A DNA stretch of 64,000 nt from Streptomyces sp. NBC_01408 (GTDB taxonomy: Bacteria > Actinomycetota > Actinomycetes > Streptomycetales > Streptomycetaceae): positions 3,651,001-3,715,000 of the forward strand of contig NZ_JAPEPJ010000001.1 in assembly GCF_026340255.1 (NCBI RefSeq). Direction: 5' to 3'. Below are positions 40,109 through 51,530 of this stretch, in pieces (position 1 is the first letter of the stretch; every line of letters begins with the position of its first letter). The translations under genes and the position numbers were made by a program. The notes below the pieces were generated by a model. That model saw only the letters and a list, made by a program, of their open reading frames with translations. It was not told the origin of the DNA and made no database searches.

Positions 40109-41716
40109 TCACGGCGCGCCCGGGGGGAGGAAGGGGAGCCCGGCCGGGGCTCCGGTCTCGATCAGGCGGAGCAGCGCAGCGGTATCGGCGTGCTCCTCGA
40201 TCAGGTCGCCGAGCAGGTCCAGTTGCTCCTCCCGCAGGGAGGCGAAGGACGTGTCCGGGGCAGGCACGAACCGGCGACCCGCGGCCGCCGCCACCTCCCG
40301 CAGGAACGCGCGGCGGAAGCCGTCCGACTCCAGCGAGCCGTGCCAGTGGGTGCCCCACACCGACCCGACGCGGCAGCCGTCCAGACCGCGTCCGTTGTCA
40401 TCGGACATGAACGTCTCCCCGCCGAGCACTTCGGCCACGCCGTGGTGGATCTCGTAGCCCTCGACCGGCTCCCCCAGCGCCGAACCCACCGGCCGTGCCA
40501 GGGTCTTCTCCCGTTCGAAGCGGACCCGTACGGGGAGGAGTCCGAGGCCGTCGACCTCGCCCGCCCGCGATTCGACCTCGTCCGAGATCCGCTCGCCCAG
40601 CAGCTGGAACCCGCCGCAGATGCCCAGCACCGGCCGCCCCTCGGCGGCCCGCCGCGCCAGCGCGTCCGCGAGCCCGCGCTCGCGCAGCCAGGCCAGGGCC
40701 TTCACCGTGCCGCGGGTGCCCGGTACGACGACCAGGTCCGCGTCGGCCAGTTCCTCGGCCCGGTCCACGAACCGCACCACGACACCCGGTTCGGCCGCCA
40801 GCGCGTCGACGTCCGTGAAGTTGGACATCAGCGGCACCGCGCACACCGCGACCCGCAGCACGTCCTCGCCGACCGGCGGGGCCACCACGGACTCGCGTAC
40901 GGCGCCCCGCAGGGAGACCCGCAGGCCGTCCTCCTCGTCGATGCCCAGCCCGTGCTGGAAGGGCAGCACCCCGTACGTCGCCCGCCCGGTCAGGCCGCGC
41001 AGCATCTCCATGCCCGGCTCCAGCAGCGAGACGTCGCCGCGGAACTTGTTGACCAGGTAGCCGGCGATCAGGGACTGGTCCTCGGGCGACAGCAGCGCCG
41101 TGGTCCCGAAGAAGGACGCGAAGACCCCGCCGCGGTCGATGTCGCCGACCACGACCACCGGGAACCGTGCGGCCCGCGCGATGCCCATGTTCACGATGTC
41201 GGTCCGGCGCAGGTTGATCTCGGCCGGACTGCCCGCCCCCTCGCAGATCACGGCGTCATACGTGCCCCGCAGCTGCTCCAGACAGTCCGTGACGACGCCC
41301 AGCAACTGCTCCTGCCGCCCGCCGTGCAGCGCCTTCCCGGGGGACACGGCGCCTGATGGCGACCGCGTCGCGGCCCCGGCCTCCCCGAAGAACCCCCGGG
41401 CGCTCATCTCGCCCACCGGCTTGCCCAGCAGCACCACCTGGCTGCTGCGGTCACTGCCGGGCTTGAGCAGCACCGGGTTCATCAGCGCGGTGGGCTCCAC
41501 GCGGGCCGCCTGCGCCTGCATCGCCTGGGCGCGCCCGATCTCGGCGCCCTCCCGCGTCACGAACGAGTTCAGCGACATGTTCTGCGCCTTGAAGGGCGCC
41601 ACCTTCACGCCCTGGCGGGCCAGCCAGCGGCAGATGCCGGCCGTGACCACGCTCTTGCCGGCGTCCGACGTGGTTCCGGCGACGAGCAGTCCGCCGCCGC
41701 GCTTCGCGCCGCTCAT
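40109..41716 (-). CDS. cobQ: CobQ, cobyric acid synthase
   Basis: A 535-residue glutamine-dependent amidotransferase that amidates side chains b, d, e and g of adenosylcobyrinic acid a,c-diamide. N-terminal motifs: LVAGTTSDAGKSVVTAGICRW, PFKAQNMSLNSFVT, CEGAGSPAEINLR and VGDIDRGGVFAS. The glutaminase part has VLGICGGFQLLGERI, with the nucleophile Cys, and VWGTHWHG near the end. ATG 41716 overlaps the cbiB stop by 4 bases. A short Arg/Ser-rich insert (AATRSPSGAVSPGKALHGGR) is typical of actinobacterial forms. Confidence 0.95.
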   Translation of the reverse strand: MSGAKRGGGLLVAGTTSDAGKSVVTAGICRWLARQGVKVAPFKAQNMSLNSFVTREGAEIGRAQAMQAQAARVEPTALMNPVLLKPGSDRSSQVVLLGKPVGEMSARGFFGEAGAATRSPSGAVSPGKALHGGRQEQLLGVVTDCLEQLRGTYDAVICEGAGSPAEINLRRTDIVNMGIARAARFPVVVVGDIDRGGVFASFFGTTALLSPEDQSLIAGYLVNKFRGDVSLLEPGMEMLRGLTGRATYGVLPFQHGLGIDEEDGLRVSLRGAVRESVVAPPVGEDVLRVAVCAVPLMSNFTDVDALAAEPGVVVRFVDRAEELADADLVVVPGTRGTVKALAWLRERGLADALARRAAEGRPVLGICGGFQLLGERISDEVESRAGEVDGLGLLPVRVRFEREKTLARPVGSALGEPVEGYEIHHGVAEVLGGETFMSDDNGRGLDGCRVGSVWGTHWHGSLESDGFRRAFLREVAAAAGRRFVPAPDTSFASLREEQLDLLGDLIEEHADTAALLRLIETGAPAGLPFLPPGAP

Positions 41717-42675
41717 CCGCGCCGCCCCCTCTTCCTCGTACCGGATACCAGCAGCCTGGCGGCCACACAGGCGCCCAGGGCCAGCCAGGTCACCTGCCGC
41801 GACAGCCGTACCGCCCGCTCGATGTCCGCGACCTCCACCGGCCGCCCCGACCCGCCGTTCAGCACGGCCCGGTGCTCGACCCGGCCGCCGTACGCCAGGG
41901 TCCCGCCCAGTCTGACGCCGAGGGCCCCGGCGAAGGAGGCCTCCACGGGTCCGGCGTTCGGGCTGGGGTGCTGGGCGGCGTCCGCGCGCCAGGCCCGCAG
42001 GGCCCCGCGCCGGTCGGGGCCCGCGGCCACGGCGGCGAGGGCCGTCAGCCGGGCGCCCGGCCAGCCCGCCAGGTCGTCGAGCCGGGCGGAGGCCCAGCCG
42101 TAGCGCAGGTAGCGGGGCGACTTGTGGCCGACCATCGCGTCCAGGGTGTTCACGGCGCGGAAGGCCAGCAGCCCGGGGACACCGGCGACGGCGCCCCACA
42201 CCAGGGCCCCGACCACCGCGTCGGAGGTGTTCTCCGCGACCGACTCCACGACGGCGCGGGCCATCTGCTGCTCGTCCAGGGCCTGCGGATCGCGTCCGCA
42301 CAGGTGGGGCAGGCGCTCGCGGGCCACTTCGGCGTCCCCGGCGGCGAGGGCTCCGCCGATGGCGCGGGCCTCCCGGCCCAGTGAGGTGCCTCCGACGACG
42401 GCCCAGGTGGCGGCGGCGGTCAGGGCGATCCGGGCCGCCGCGGGCCGGGCGCGCACGGCGCGGGCGCCCAGCGCGCCCACGGCGGTGGCGCCCCCGGCGC
42501 ATATCAGGGTGTGCAGGACGCCCCGGGCGCGGTCGTCGCGCCACAGGGCGCGCTCGACAGCGGAGGCGGCTCGTCCGAAGGCGGCCACGGGGTGCCCTCG
42601 GCGCGGATCCCCGAGGATCCGGTCGCCGATCAGGCCCGCCGCGGCGCCGTACGCGAAGACGCGGTCGGCACGCAT
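41713..42675 (-). CDS. cbiB: CbiB/CobD, adenosylcobinamide-phosphate synthase
   Basis: A 320-residue membrane protein that joins aminopropanol (phosphate) to adenosylcobyric acid. Family motifs: LIGDRILGDPRRGHPVAAFG near the N-terminus, SVAENTSDAVVGALVWGAVAG, RAVNTLDAMVGHKSPRYLRYG, and HPSPNAGPVEASFAGALGVRLGG. ATG 42675 starts the family-like sequence. It is the first gene after the B12 riboswitch, so its expression should fall when adenosylcobalamin is plentiful. It is coupled to cobQ by an ATGA overlap. Confidence 0.94.
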   Translation of the reverse strand: MRADRVFAYGAAAGLIGDRILGDPRRGHPVAAFGRAASAVERALWRDDRARGVLHTLICAGGATAVGALGARAVRARPAAARIALTAAATWAVVGGTSLGREARAIGGALAAGDAEVARERLPHLCGRDPQALDEQQMARAVVESVAENTSDAVVGALVWGAVAGVPGLLAFRAVNTLDAMVGHKSPRYLRYGWASARLDDLAGWPGARLTALAAVAAGPDRRGALRAWRADAAQHPSPNAGPVEASFAGALGVRLGGTLAYGGRVEHRAVLNGGSGRPVEVADIERAVRLSRQVTWLALGACVAARLLVSGTRKRGRRG

Positions 42676-42721
42676 GGTGGCAGGTATGTCCTCACTCAGG
42701 GTCCGCGCCCTGGTTCGACGT

Positions 42722-42870
42722 GACGGGCGGCGAGAGTTCCTGGCTCCCGGGACGCGCGTGGTGCGTGCTCCCCGGTGACAGTGGCGGGACCGCGCCGGAT
42801 TCGCACCGGACTTCCTCTCCATGCCGCCGTACTGGCGTGGGCAGTCCACCACGCAGCGCGAATGCCCGTC
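42722..42870 (-). promoter_or_regulatory. Cobalamin (B12) riboswitch controlling cbiB-cobQ
   Basis: Read on the minus strand, it has the conserved aptamer core GGAAGTCCGGTGCGAATCCG (from 42815), then GCGCGGTCCCGCCACTGTCA, and a B12-box-like GAGCCAGGAACTCTCGCC at 42746-42729. It lies 47 bases before the cbiB start. A small AGGGC/GCCCT-type hairpin near 42698-42714 may link ligand binding to access to the ribosome-binding site. Exact ends are approximate. Confidence 0.88.
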
Positions 42871-42900
42871 AACTCGCCGTTGACCTGCGGCGGGGCATAC

Positions 42901-42936
42901 GAAAGCTCCCTCCGGGACAACCCGGAGGGAGCTTTC
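42901..42936 (-). terminator. Terminator between the pit operon and the cob operon
   Basis: Perfect 16-bp stem GAAAGCTCCCTCCGGG with its complement and a 4-base loop. It is 27 bases past the stop of the small gene behind pit, and insulates the riboswitch promoter from pit transcription. Confidence 0.92.
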
Positions 42937-42963
42937 ATGCCGTATGCGCCGCAGGGCGGCGGA

Positions 42964-43185
42964 TCAGGCGACGATCAGGTAGATCCCGTAGCCCACGGCC
43001 GCCGTGACGAGCGCGAAGCAGGCGTACGCGCCGCTGCGGGCCAGGGTGGCGGCGCCTCCCTGCTCGGTGGCGGCCTCGTGCTTGGACAGGCCCACCAGGC
43101 CCAGGGTGAAGAGGGCCACGAGGGCGACGGTGGCGGAGAGGCTGACTCCGAACACGGAGCCGAGTGCTGCCCAGTCGATCTTCAT
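42964..43185 (-). CDS. Small two-helix membrane protein behind pit
   Basis: A 73-residue protein with two transmembrane helices (GSVFGVSLSATVALVALFTLGLVGL and YACFALVTAAVGYGIYLIV) and a short charged loop KHEAATEQGG. It follows the Pit phosphate transporter by 28 bases on the same strand and ends at a strong terminator, so it is the second gene of that operon. Such small proteins accompany pit in other Streptomyces. It may be a transporter subunit, which is inference. Confidence 0.8.
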   Translation of the reverse strand: MKIDWAALGSVFGVSLSATVALVALFTLGLVGLSKHEAATEQGGAATLARSGAYACFALVTAAVGYGIYLIVA

Positions 43186-43213
43186 ACCGCTGATTCCTCT
43201 GTCGTTCTCGGGG

Positions 43214-44497
<1,284 letters not shown>

Positions 44498-44544
44498 TTA
44501 CCCAGGCTTCTGTTTGACGTCAGTGGCTCGGCGACCGTAGGCAA

Positions 44545-44566
44545 CCTGGATGAACGGAAGATGAAC
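44545..44566 (-). promoter_or_regulatory. PHO box of the pit operon
   Basis: On the minus strand, two adjacent 11-nt direct repeats GTTCATCTTCC and GTTCATCCAGG, the PhoP-binding arrangement. A further single GTTCATTCACC unit lies at 44661-44671 in the same 311-bp intergenic region, which otherwise contains only AT-richer promoter-like DNA. Confidence 0.82.
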
Positions 44567-44808
44567 TGACACGGGCCGATCGGTGTACTCGGCTTCCATG
44601 GAATCAGGCCCCTTGTCCTGATTCTGACTTAGATCTGACGATTAATGCACGTCAAAGCCGGGTGAATGAACGACTCCGCCCCGGACCCCCGGTGCGTCGG
44701 CCCGCCCTCCGGGGGCGTCGGGTGAGACGGGGATCACTCCGCTCGGGTCCCGGTGCGGAGCGATCGCCTCCGGTGGCCCGCCGGAGCCCGCGCCCCGACA
44801 CTGGAGCC

Positions 44809-45939
44809 GTGCGTACCGCCACAGCGACGGCAGCAGCCGTCACCACCGCCCTCCTGGGTGCCGGCGCGGCCGCGGTCGCGGCCGGCCGGTACGCAGCCGA
44901 CGCCGCCCTGCGGCCCGAGCCGGGCCGCCCCCTGCCTGGCGAACCCCGGCTCAGCGTCCACTCCGCGGCCGACGGCCGGATCGCCCTGACCCGCTCCCTG
45001 GGTTCCCTGCGCCCCGGCACCTACGGCCTGACCGCGCCCGGGGTGCACGCCGTCGTGGGCCCCGTACTCACCGACGCCCTGCACGGCCCCGACACCGTCG
45101 TGCGGCGCCTCCTCTCCGTCACCCACGGCACCCTCGGGCCCGGCACCCGGGTCAGGCTCACCCCCCAGGTCCACCTCGGCAATCCGCGCACCGCCCTCGG
45201 GCTCGACCACGCCGACGTGGACGTCCCCGGGGAGCTCGGCGGCCTGCCCGCCTGGTTCGTACCCGCCGCCCGGGACACCTGGGTCATCACCGTGCACGGG
45301 CTCGGCGGCAGCCGCGAGCACCCGATGGTGGTCATGCCCTTCCTGCACCGCCACCAGCTCCCCGTCCTGGACCTCGGCTACCGGGGCGACCTCGGCGCCC
45401 CCTCCTCCCCGGACGGCCTCGGCCACCTCGGCGAATCGGAGTGGCGGGACCTGGACGCCGCCATCCGCTACGCCCTGCGCTACGGGGCCCGGCGCGTGAT
45501 CCTGCACGGCTGGTCCACCGGAGCCACCATGGCCCTGTACGCCGCCGAACGCTCCGCGCTCGCCGGCAAGATCGCCGGGCTGGTGCTGGACTCGCCCGTG
45601 CTCGACTGGCACGCCACCCTGCGCGGGCTCGCCGCGGCCCGCCGGACCCCGGCCGCGCTGCTGCCGCTCGCCGTCCGGGCCGCCGAGGGCCGGGCCGGAC
45701 TGCGCGCCGACCACAGGGCCCCGGGCGCCGACCCGCGGGCCCTGCACATGCCCGTACTGATCTTCCACGGGCCGGACGACGCGCTCGCCCCCTGGGAGCC
45801 CTCCCGCCGGCTCGCCGCCGCCCGCCCCGACCTCGTCACCCTGCACACCGTGCGCGAGGCCGGGCACGGCGCGATGTGGAACGCCGACCCGGCCGGATAC
45901 GAGGAAACCCTGCGCCGCTTCCTCACTCCCCTGATGTGA
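44809..45939 (+). CDS. Exported or membrane-anchored alpha/beta hydrolase
   Basis: A 376-residue protein. An N-terminal signal or anchor (TAAAVTTALLGAGAAAVAAGRY) is followed by an alpha/beta-hydrolase domain with VITVHGLGGSREHPM, the nucleophile Ser in LHGWSTGATMALY (GxSxG), Asp in FHGPDDALAPWEP and His in REAGHGAMW. It would hydrolyse an ester or peptide bond, substrate unknown. GTG 44809 has CTGGAG upstream; a longer frame from 44662 would add Arg/Pro-rich residues. It is divergent from pit. Confidence 0.82.
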   Translation: MRTATATAAAVTTALLGAGAAAVAAGRYAADAALRPEPGRPLPGEPRLSVHSAADGRIALTRSLGSLRPGTYGLTAPGVHAVVGPVLTDALHGPDTVVRRLLSVTHGTLGPGTRVRLTPQVHLGNPRTALGLDHADVDVPGELGGLPAWFVPAARDTWVITVHGLGGSREHPMVVMPFLHRHQLPVLDLGYRGDLGAPSSPDGLGHLGESEWRDLDAAIRYALRYGARRVILHGWSTGATMALYAAERSALAGKIAGLVLDSPVLDWHATLRGLAAARRTPAALLPLAVRAAEGRAGLRADHRAPGADPRALHMPVLIFHGPDDALAPWEPSRRLAAARPDLVTLHTVREAGHGAMWNADPAGYEETLRRFLTPLM

Positions 45940-46074
45940 AGGGCCGTCACATGTGAAGGCCGTGTGCCGGACCAGGGGCAAGCGGGCGGCTTGTCCGGGT
46001 CTGTCGTGCCGTCGTCCAGCGGAAACGGCCGGTTCCGTTTGGGCTTTCGGCCAGTGACGGGCGAGACTGCTTCC

Positions 46075-47478
46075 GTGACGTCCCGAAAGCCTGATGAGCA
46101 GTTGGCTCGCGACTCCAGACTCCGCCTCGTCTCCCCGCGTTCCGTCGCCACGGCCCGCAAGGCGGTGACCGACCGGCGCACCCGGACGGCCCCGCGGCCT
46201 CCGGCGGGCACGCCCGCCACGGCCGACCTCGCGAACCGGGCCCGCGCCTCGCTGGCCGACGCCGTACGCCTGACCCGCTGGGCCGAGCTCCACCTCGGCG
46301 CCGGAGACGGCGGCCGGCCCGCACCGACGGGCGCCCTGCCCGCCGAGGACGTCGAACGGGCCGCCGCGGAACTCCACCTGACGCACGGCCAGATCATGGT
46401 CGGCTGGGACCGCGCCCGGCTCGCCGGACTCGTCGAGGTGCACGGCGGGCATGCCCGGCCCGGCTGGCGGCTGCGCGCCTGGGACCGCGACGACGCCGCC
46501 GTACTGCGCGGCTGGGTCGCCCTCTTCGACGCCTGGTCGCTGGTCCACCCGGCCCCCGCCGACATCGCCCCCTCGGCCGTCGCCGAGGTGGTCGAGGCCA
46601 TGCCCCAGCTGCTCTCCCTGCTCCAGCTGTCGGCCGGGCCCGTGACCGTCCCCGACCTGCTCGACCTGCTCGGACAGCGGGTCACCGAACTGCGCGACGA
46701 ACGGTGCGAGATCCCCTACGACGCGGCGCCGCTGCCCGCGCTCGACGCACCCCCCGTCCCGCTCGCCCGCCTGCTGCGCTGGGCCCTCGGCGGACTCGCC
46801 GCCGTGGACGCCGTCACCCTCGGCCCCGCCCAGGCCGCCCTCACCCCGCTGGGCAGCTGGGCCGTCTGGGTCAAGCTGGAGCAGATCTGCGTCGCCGCGC
46901 AGAGCACCGCCGGGAACATCGAGCAGTCCGCCGCCGCCATGCTGCACGGCTGCGCCCGGCTCACCCCGGGCCCGGCCCGCGCCGAGTACCGGGCCTGGCT
47001 CGCCGCCCGGCCCGTCGGCCACGCCGTCAGCGAGCTGCTGCACGCCGCCCGGGGCGAGGACGCCCTGTTGCGCGGCCTGGCCTTCGAGGCCCTGCGCGTG
47101 GTCGGCGCCCCCGCCGAGCCCGAGGTGCGCGCGGCCGTGCGCGAGCCCGCCCTGCGCCCCTACGCCCTGCTCTGGCTCGCCGAGCACGACGGGGTCGACC
47201 CCGACGAGGCCCAGGACGTCCTCACCGCCGAGGAGCAGACCTGGCTCTGGGTGGACACCGCCGCAGCCATCGCCGACCACGGCGAGGCCGAGCTGCTGGC
47301 CCGCCACCTGGACTCGGCCGTGCGGACCACCGTCCCCCGGCTGCTGGACGAGGTCCGGGCGGTCGGCCACCCGCGCACCGTGCAGGTCCTGGTCGCACTG
47401 GCCGCGGCCCACCCCGACCCGGCCCTGGCCAAGGCCGTCCGCCGGGCTGCCTTCCAGGTCCACACCGGGGGCGTCTAG
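46075..47478 (+). CDS. Conserved 467-aa protein of unknown function (paralogue of 12829-14355)
   Basis: A helical, Ala/Leu-rich soluble protein, 467 residues from GTG 46075. The first 60 residues are basic (VTSRKPDEQLARDSRLRLVS). The core shares with the 508-aa protein an early RLTRWAE element, a central LTPLGSWAVWVKLEQ, and a C-terminal run AFEALRVVGAPAEPEVRAAV, LWLAEHDGVDP, WLWVDTAAAIADHGE, ending in a basic helix. No domain with a known function is recognisable. Its TAG stop lies inside the CTAG end of family A copy A3. Confidence 0.72.
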   Translation: MTSRKPDEQLARDSRLRLVSPRSVATARKAVTDRRTRTAPRPPAGTPATADLANRARASLADAVRLTRWAELHLGAGDGGRPAPTGALPAEDVERAAAELHLTHGQIMVGWDRARLAGLVEVHGGHARPGWRLRAWDRDDAAVLRGWVALFDAWSLVHPAPADIAPSAVAEVVEAMPQLLSLLQLSAGPVTVPDLLDLLGQRVTELRDERCEIPYDAAPLPALDAPPVPLARLLRWALGGLAAVDAVTLGPAQAALTPLGSWAVWVKLEQICVAAQSTAGNIEQSAAAMLHGCARLTPGPARAEYRAWLAARPVGHAVSELLHAARGEDALLRGLAFEALRVVGAPAEPEVRAAVREPALRPYALLWLAEHDGVDPDEAQDVLTAEEQTWLWVDTAAAIADHGEAELLARHLDSAVRTTVPRLLDEVRAVGHPRTVQVLVALAAAHPDPALAKAVRRAAFQVHTGGV

Positions 47479-47639
47479 TGCTGTGACCGGAAAGGTCCAC
47501 CGGGTCGCGCCGCCCGGTACGGCGCCTCGCCGCGTTGTCGGACCGCGCCGGTACGTCCAGTACGAGCCGCGGCCCTCCGCCTTGCGATGCACCGCACCGG
47601 ACGACGCGACCCGGCAGACCTTTCCGGCCACAGCACTAG
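47475..47639. repeat. Family A inverted-repeat element, copy A3 (long)
   Basis: A 165-bp copy with 22-bp ends that match except for one base, flanked by CTAG on both sides. Sub-terminal CCGGGTCGCG and CGCGACCCGG extend the pairing. The centre has no transposase frame. It starts on the TAG stop of the 467-aa gene and lies between convergent genes. Confidence 0.87.
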
Positions 47640-47737
47640 GCGAGTAGGTCCGAGGTGGTGCACGGTCCGGAGGTACGGGAGCCCGCACGGTCACCCGTAC
47701 GGGCTCCCGTACCGCCGGACCCGGTACGGCTCGCGCC

Positions 47738-48133
47738 CTATACCTGGGGCGCGTACGTTCCGAAGCTCCAGATGTTGCCCTCGGCGTCCCGGGCCATGTA
47801 GTCCCGGGAGCCGTAGTCCTGGTCGGTGGGCTCCATCAGGATCTCCGCGCCGTGTTCCGCGGCCCGCCGGTGGTGGGCGTCCACGTCCTCCACGACTACG
47901 TACACCCCCGACGGTCCCGCGTCCCCCATGGCCTTGTCGAAGACCCCGCCCGTTCCCTTGCTGCCCAGCATCACCACGCCGTTGCCGTAGGCCAGCTCAG
48001 CATGCGCCACGGAGCCGTCCTCACCCTCGTACACGGCGACCTGGCTGAACCCGAAGGCCTCGGTGAGCAGCTTGATCGCCCCCTTCGCATCGCGGTAGAC
48101 CAGCGTGGGGCAGATGGACGGAACGCCTGCCAT
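47738..48133 (-). CDS. VOC-superfamily (glyoxalase-like) protein
   Basis: A 131-residue protein of the vicinal oxygen chelate fold, made of two beta-alpha-beta-beta-beta halves: TLVYRDAKGAIKLLTEAFGF, then VYVVVEDVDAHHRRAAEHGA and SRDYMARDAEGNIWSFGTY. Members include PhnB-like proteins, glyoxalases and dioxygenases, and the substrate cannot be read here. ATG 48133 has GGGAG 8 bases upstream. It converges on the 467-aa gene, with copy A3 between. Confidence 0.86.
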   Translation of the reverse strand: MAGVPSICPTLVYRDAKGAIKLLTEAFGFSQVAVYEGEDGSVAHAELAYGNGVVMLGSKGTGGVFDKAMGDAGPSGVYVVVEDVDAHHRRAAEHGAEILMEPTDQDYGSRDYMARDAEGNIWSFGTYAPQV

Positions 48134-48193
48134 GACGATCACTCCCTCTCGTTGTGGTGACCCACGTCACAGCATGGCAGGCGCCACCGGCAG

Positions 48194-49084
48194 TCAGCGG
48201 AAGGTGTTGCACCGGGCCATGTCGCCGGTGCGGTAGCCCTCGTAGAACCACTGCTGGCGCTGCTCGGCCGACCCGTGCGTCCAGGACTCCGGGGTCACCC
48301 GGCCCTGGAACTTCTCCTGGATCCGGTCGTCGCCGACCGCGGCCGCCGCGTCCAGCCCGTCCCGGATGTCCTGGTCGGTCAGGCTGGTGATCAGCGGCCG
48401 GCCCGTGGACTCGTCCGGGGTCCTCGTCGCGTTGTGCGCCCACACCCCGGCGTAGCAGTCGGCCTGGAGCTCGACCCTGACCGCGTTGCTGTCCGCGCCC
48501 TGCCGTCCGTCCTGGGACCGCTGGAGCGTTCCCGTCAGGTTCTGGATGTGGTGCCCGTACTCGTGGGCGACGACGTACGCCTGGGCGAAGGGGCCGCCGC
48601 TCGCGCCGAACTTCGTCCGCAGGTCGTCGAAGAAGTCCAGGTCCAGGTAGACCTGCCGGTCGGCGGGGCAGTAGAAGGGGCCCACCGCCGAGGTGGCCGC
48701 GCCGCAGGCGGTGTTCACCCGGCCGGTGAAGAAGACCGTCGAAGCCCGGGAGTACGTGCCCGAGCGCCGGGTGAACTCCTGATTCCAGAAGTCCTGGGTG
48801 CTGTTCACCACCGCGACCAGCCGGCAGTCCTCCCGGGCGTTCGCGTCCTGCCCGGTCCTGCACGCCTGCTGCACCTGGTTGACGGAGGAGGCGGCCGGGC
48901 CCGGCTCCTGGTCCCCGGAGGACAGTCCCAGCTGCTCCGGCCCTACACCGAACAGCAGCCCCATGACCAGCGCGATGAAGCCGATGATGCCGCCGCCGAT
49001 CGTCGCCCTCCCGCCCGGGACCCGGCTCCCGCGCACGTCCTTGACCTCGGACGTGTCCAGATTGGCGTTGTCGTCGAACTGCAT
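48194..49084 (-). CDS. Membrane-anchored neutral zinc metallopeptidase (YpfJ family)
   Basis: A 296-residue protein of the YpfJ/KPN_02809 family. It has a cytoplasmic head, one transmembrane helix (ATIGGGIIGFIALVMGLLFG, about residues 27-46) and an extracytoplasmic peptidase domain with the zinc motif H174-E-Y-G-H178 (VAHEYGHHIQN), a further ligand region ELQADCYAGVWA, and paired Cys (VNTACGAATSAVGPFYCPADR). The role of the family is unclear. It is divergent from the ABC-F gene. Confidence 0.9.
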   Translation of the reverse strand: MQFDDNANLDTSEVKDVRGSRVPGGRATIGGGIIGFIALVMGLLFGVGPEQLGLSSGDQEPGPAASSVNQVQQACRTGQDANAREDCRLVAVVNSTQDFWNQEFTRRSGTYSRASTVFFTGRVNTACGAATSAVGPFYCPADRQVYLDLDFFDDLRTKFGASGGPFAQAYVVAHEYGHHIQNLTGTLQRSQDGRQGADSNAVRVELQADCYAGVWAHNATRTPDESTGRPLITSLTDQDIRDGLDAAAAVGDDRIQEKFQGRVTPESWTHGSAEQRQQWFYEGYRTGDMARCNTFR

Positions 49085-49259
49085 CCCGCACCGCCCTCCG
49101 TTCCTGAGGCCAGGGAGCCCGCCGGCCCTGCGGCGAGTATCAGCCCATTCATCCCGGTACGCCCCCTGACCTGCGGATGCGGCCGCTGGGCCGAACGGGG
49201 GACACGGGGACAGGGGCCCTGACCCCCGGGCGGCCCGGAAAGTAGTTGCGCACCCCCGG

Positions 49260-49265
49260 TAGAAT
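49260..49265 (+). promoter_or_regulatory. Possible -10 element of a leaderless transcript
   Basis: TAGAAT at 49260-49265 would place the transcription start at or next to the A of the ATG at 49273. No good -35 box is at the usual spacing, so the call is tentative. Confidence 0.4.
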
Positions 49266-49272
49266 GTCTGTC

Positions 49273-49296
49273 ATGGCAAATCTCCTCGCGGATTAG
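49273..49296 (+). CDS. Possible 7-codon leader peptide upstream of the ABC-F gene
   Basis: ATG 49273 opens a 7-codon frame reading MANLLAD followed by TAG, 60 bases before the ABC-F start. With a TAGAAT-like -10 box 7 bases upstream it could be translated as a leaderless mRNA. Short leader frames before ABC-F genes are known to sense stalled ribosomes in other bacteria. This one is a hypothesis from position only. Confidence 0.35.
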   Translation: MANLLAD

Positions 49297-49356
49297 CGGC
49301 GTCGAAGCTCGCGTCCTGCCCCCCTTCCGCCGTACCCACCGCCCTGGAGTATTTCC

Positions 49357-50955
<1,599 letters not shown>

Positions 50956-50984
50956 CCCGTCCCGGCGGGGTGATCCAGTTCCTT

Positions 50985-51013
50985 ATGGATCATTCGGCTC
51001 AGACGTGATCCAT
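50985..51013. promoter_or_regulatory. GATC-containing inverted repeat between abc-f and gbn
   Basis: ATGGATCA (50985-50992) and TGATCCAT (51006-51013) form a perfect 8-bp inverted repeat with a 13-base centre, each arm holding one GATC. Further GATC sites are at 50972 and 51267. Gbn, encoded just downstream, is a GATC-binding protein, so autoregulation is plausible. The rest of this 353-bp gap holds the ABC-F terminator and no other gene. Confidence 0.5.
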
Positions 51014-51052
51014 CATCTGAGTGAGACGGTCTCGTACCGTTGCACGCTGTAC

Positions 51053-51097
51053 GACGGCCCCGGCCGCGCCCGCGAGGGCGCGCGACCGGGGCCCGTC
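51053..51097 (+). terminator. Terminator after the ABC-F gene
   Basis: GACGGCCCCGGCCGCGCC pairs with GGCGCGCGACCGGGGCCCGTC, a roughly 18-bp stem with small bulges and a 6-base loop, in the gap after the ABC-F gene. Confidence 0.75.
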
Positions 51098-51308
51098 CGT
51101 TTCCGGCGTCCGGCCCCTGACCTGCCGATTCCCTGCGGGGGCGGGGGAGTGTGACGGAGGTCATGCAGCGGAAGAGAAGATTCCGTTCTGCTCGCGCGTC
51201 CACCCGTCGGGAAATGCGGTTGCACCGACCTTGCTGAATGGGTGGCCAGGAAGCGTGGGAGGGGTGATCATGAGAAGTCCAGAGCGCACTTCCCATGAGG
51301 AGGCACGG

Positions 51309-51530
51309 GTGGCCGAGACTCTGAAGAAGGGCAGCCGGGTAACCGGCGCCGCGCGCGACAAGCTCGCGGCAGACCTGAAGAAGAAGTACGACTCCGGTGC
51401 GAGTATCCGGGCGCTGGCCGAAGAGACCGGCCGGTCCTACGGATTCGTCCACCGGATGCTCAGTGAGTCCGGGGTTTCGTTGCGCGGCCGAGGTGGCGCG
51501 ACGCGTGGCAAGAAGGCGGCTGCGGCCTGA
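51309..51530 (+). CDS. gbn: Gbn, GATC-binding nucleoid-associated protein
   Basis: A 73-residue basic protein, VAETLKKGSRVTGAARDKLA followed by ADLKKKYDSGASIRALAEET and a HTH ending GRSYGFVHRMLSESG, then an Arg/Gly/Lys tail. It closely matches the small Streptomyces-specific protein described as Gbn (SCO1839 in S. coelicolor), which binds many GATC-containing sites across the chromosome and affects development. GTG 51309 has GAGGAGG 7 bases upstream, supporting this start over longer frames. The adjacent ABC-F and enoyl-CoA hydratase genes fit the S. coelicolor gene order as I recall it. Confidence 0.85.
   Translation: MAETLKKGSRVTGAARDKLAADLKKKYDSGASIRALAEETGRSYGFVHRMLSESGVSLRGRGGATRGKKAAAA

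Noticed and set aside
47497..47617. Possible transposase or toxin inside family A copy A3
   Set aside because: The 121-base centre has no open frame of useful length or recognisable product.
49246..49251. TTGCGC as the -35 box for the TAGAAT element
   Set aside because: Only 8 bases separate the two, far short of the usual 16-18.
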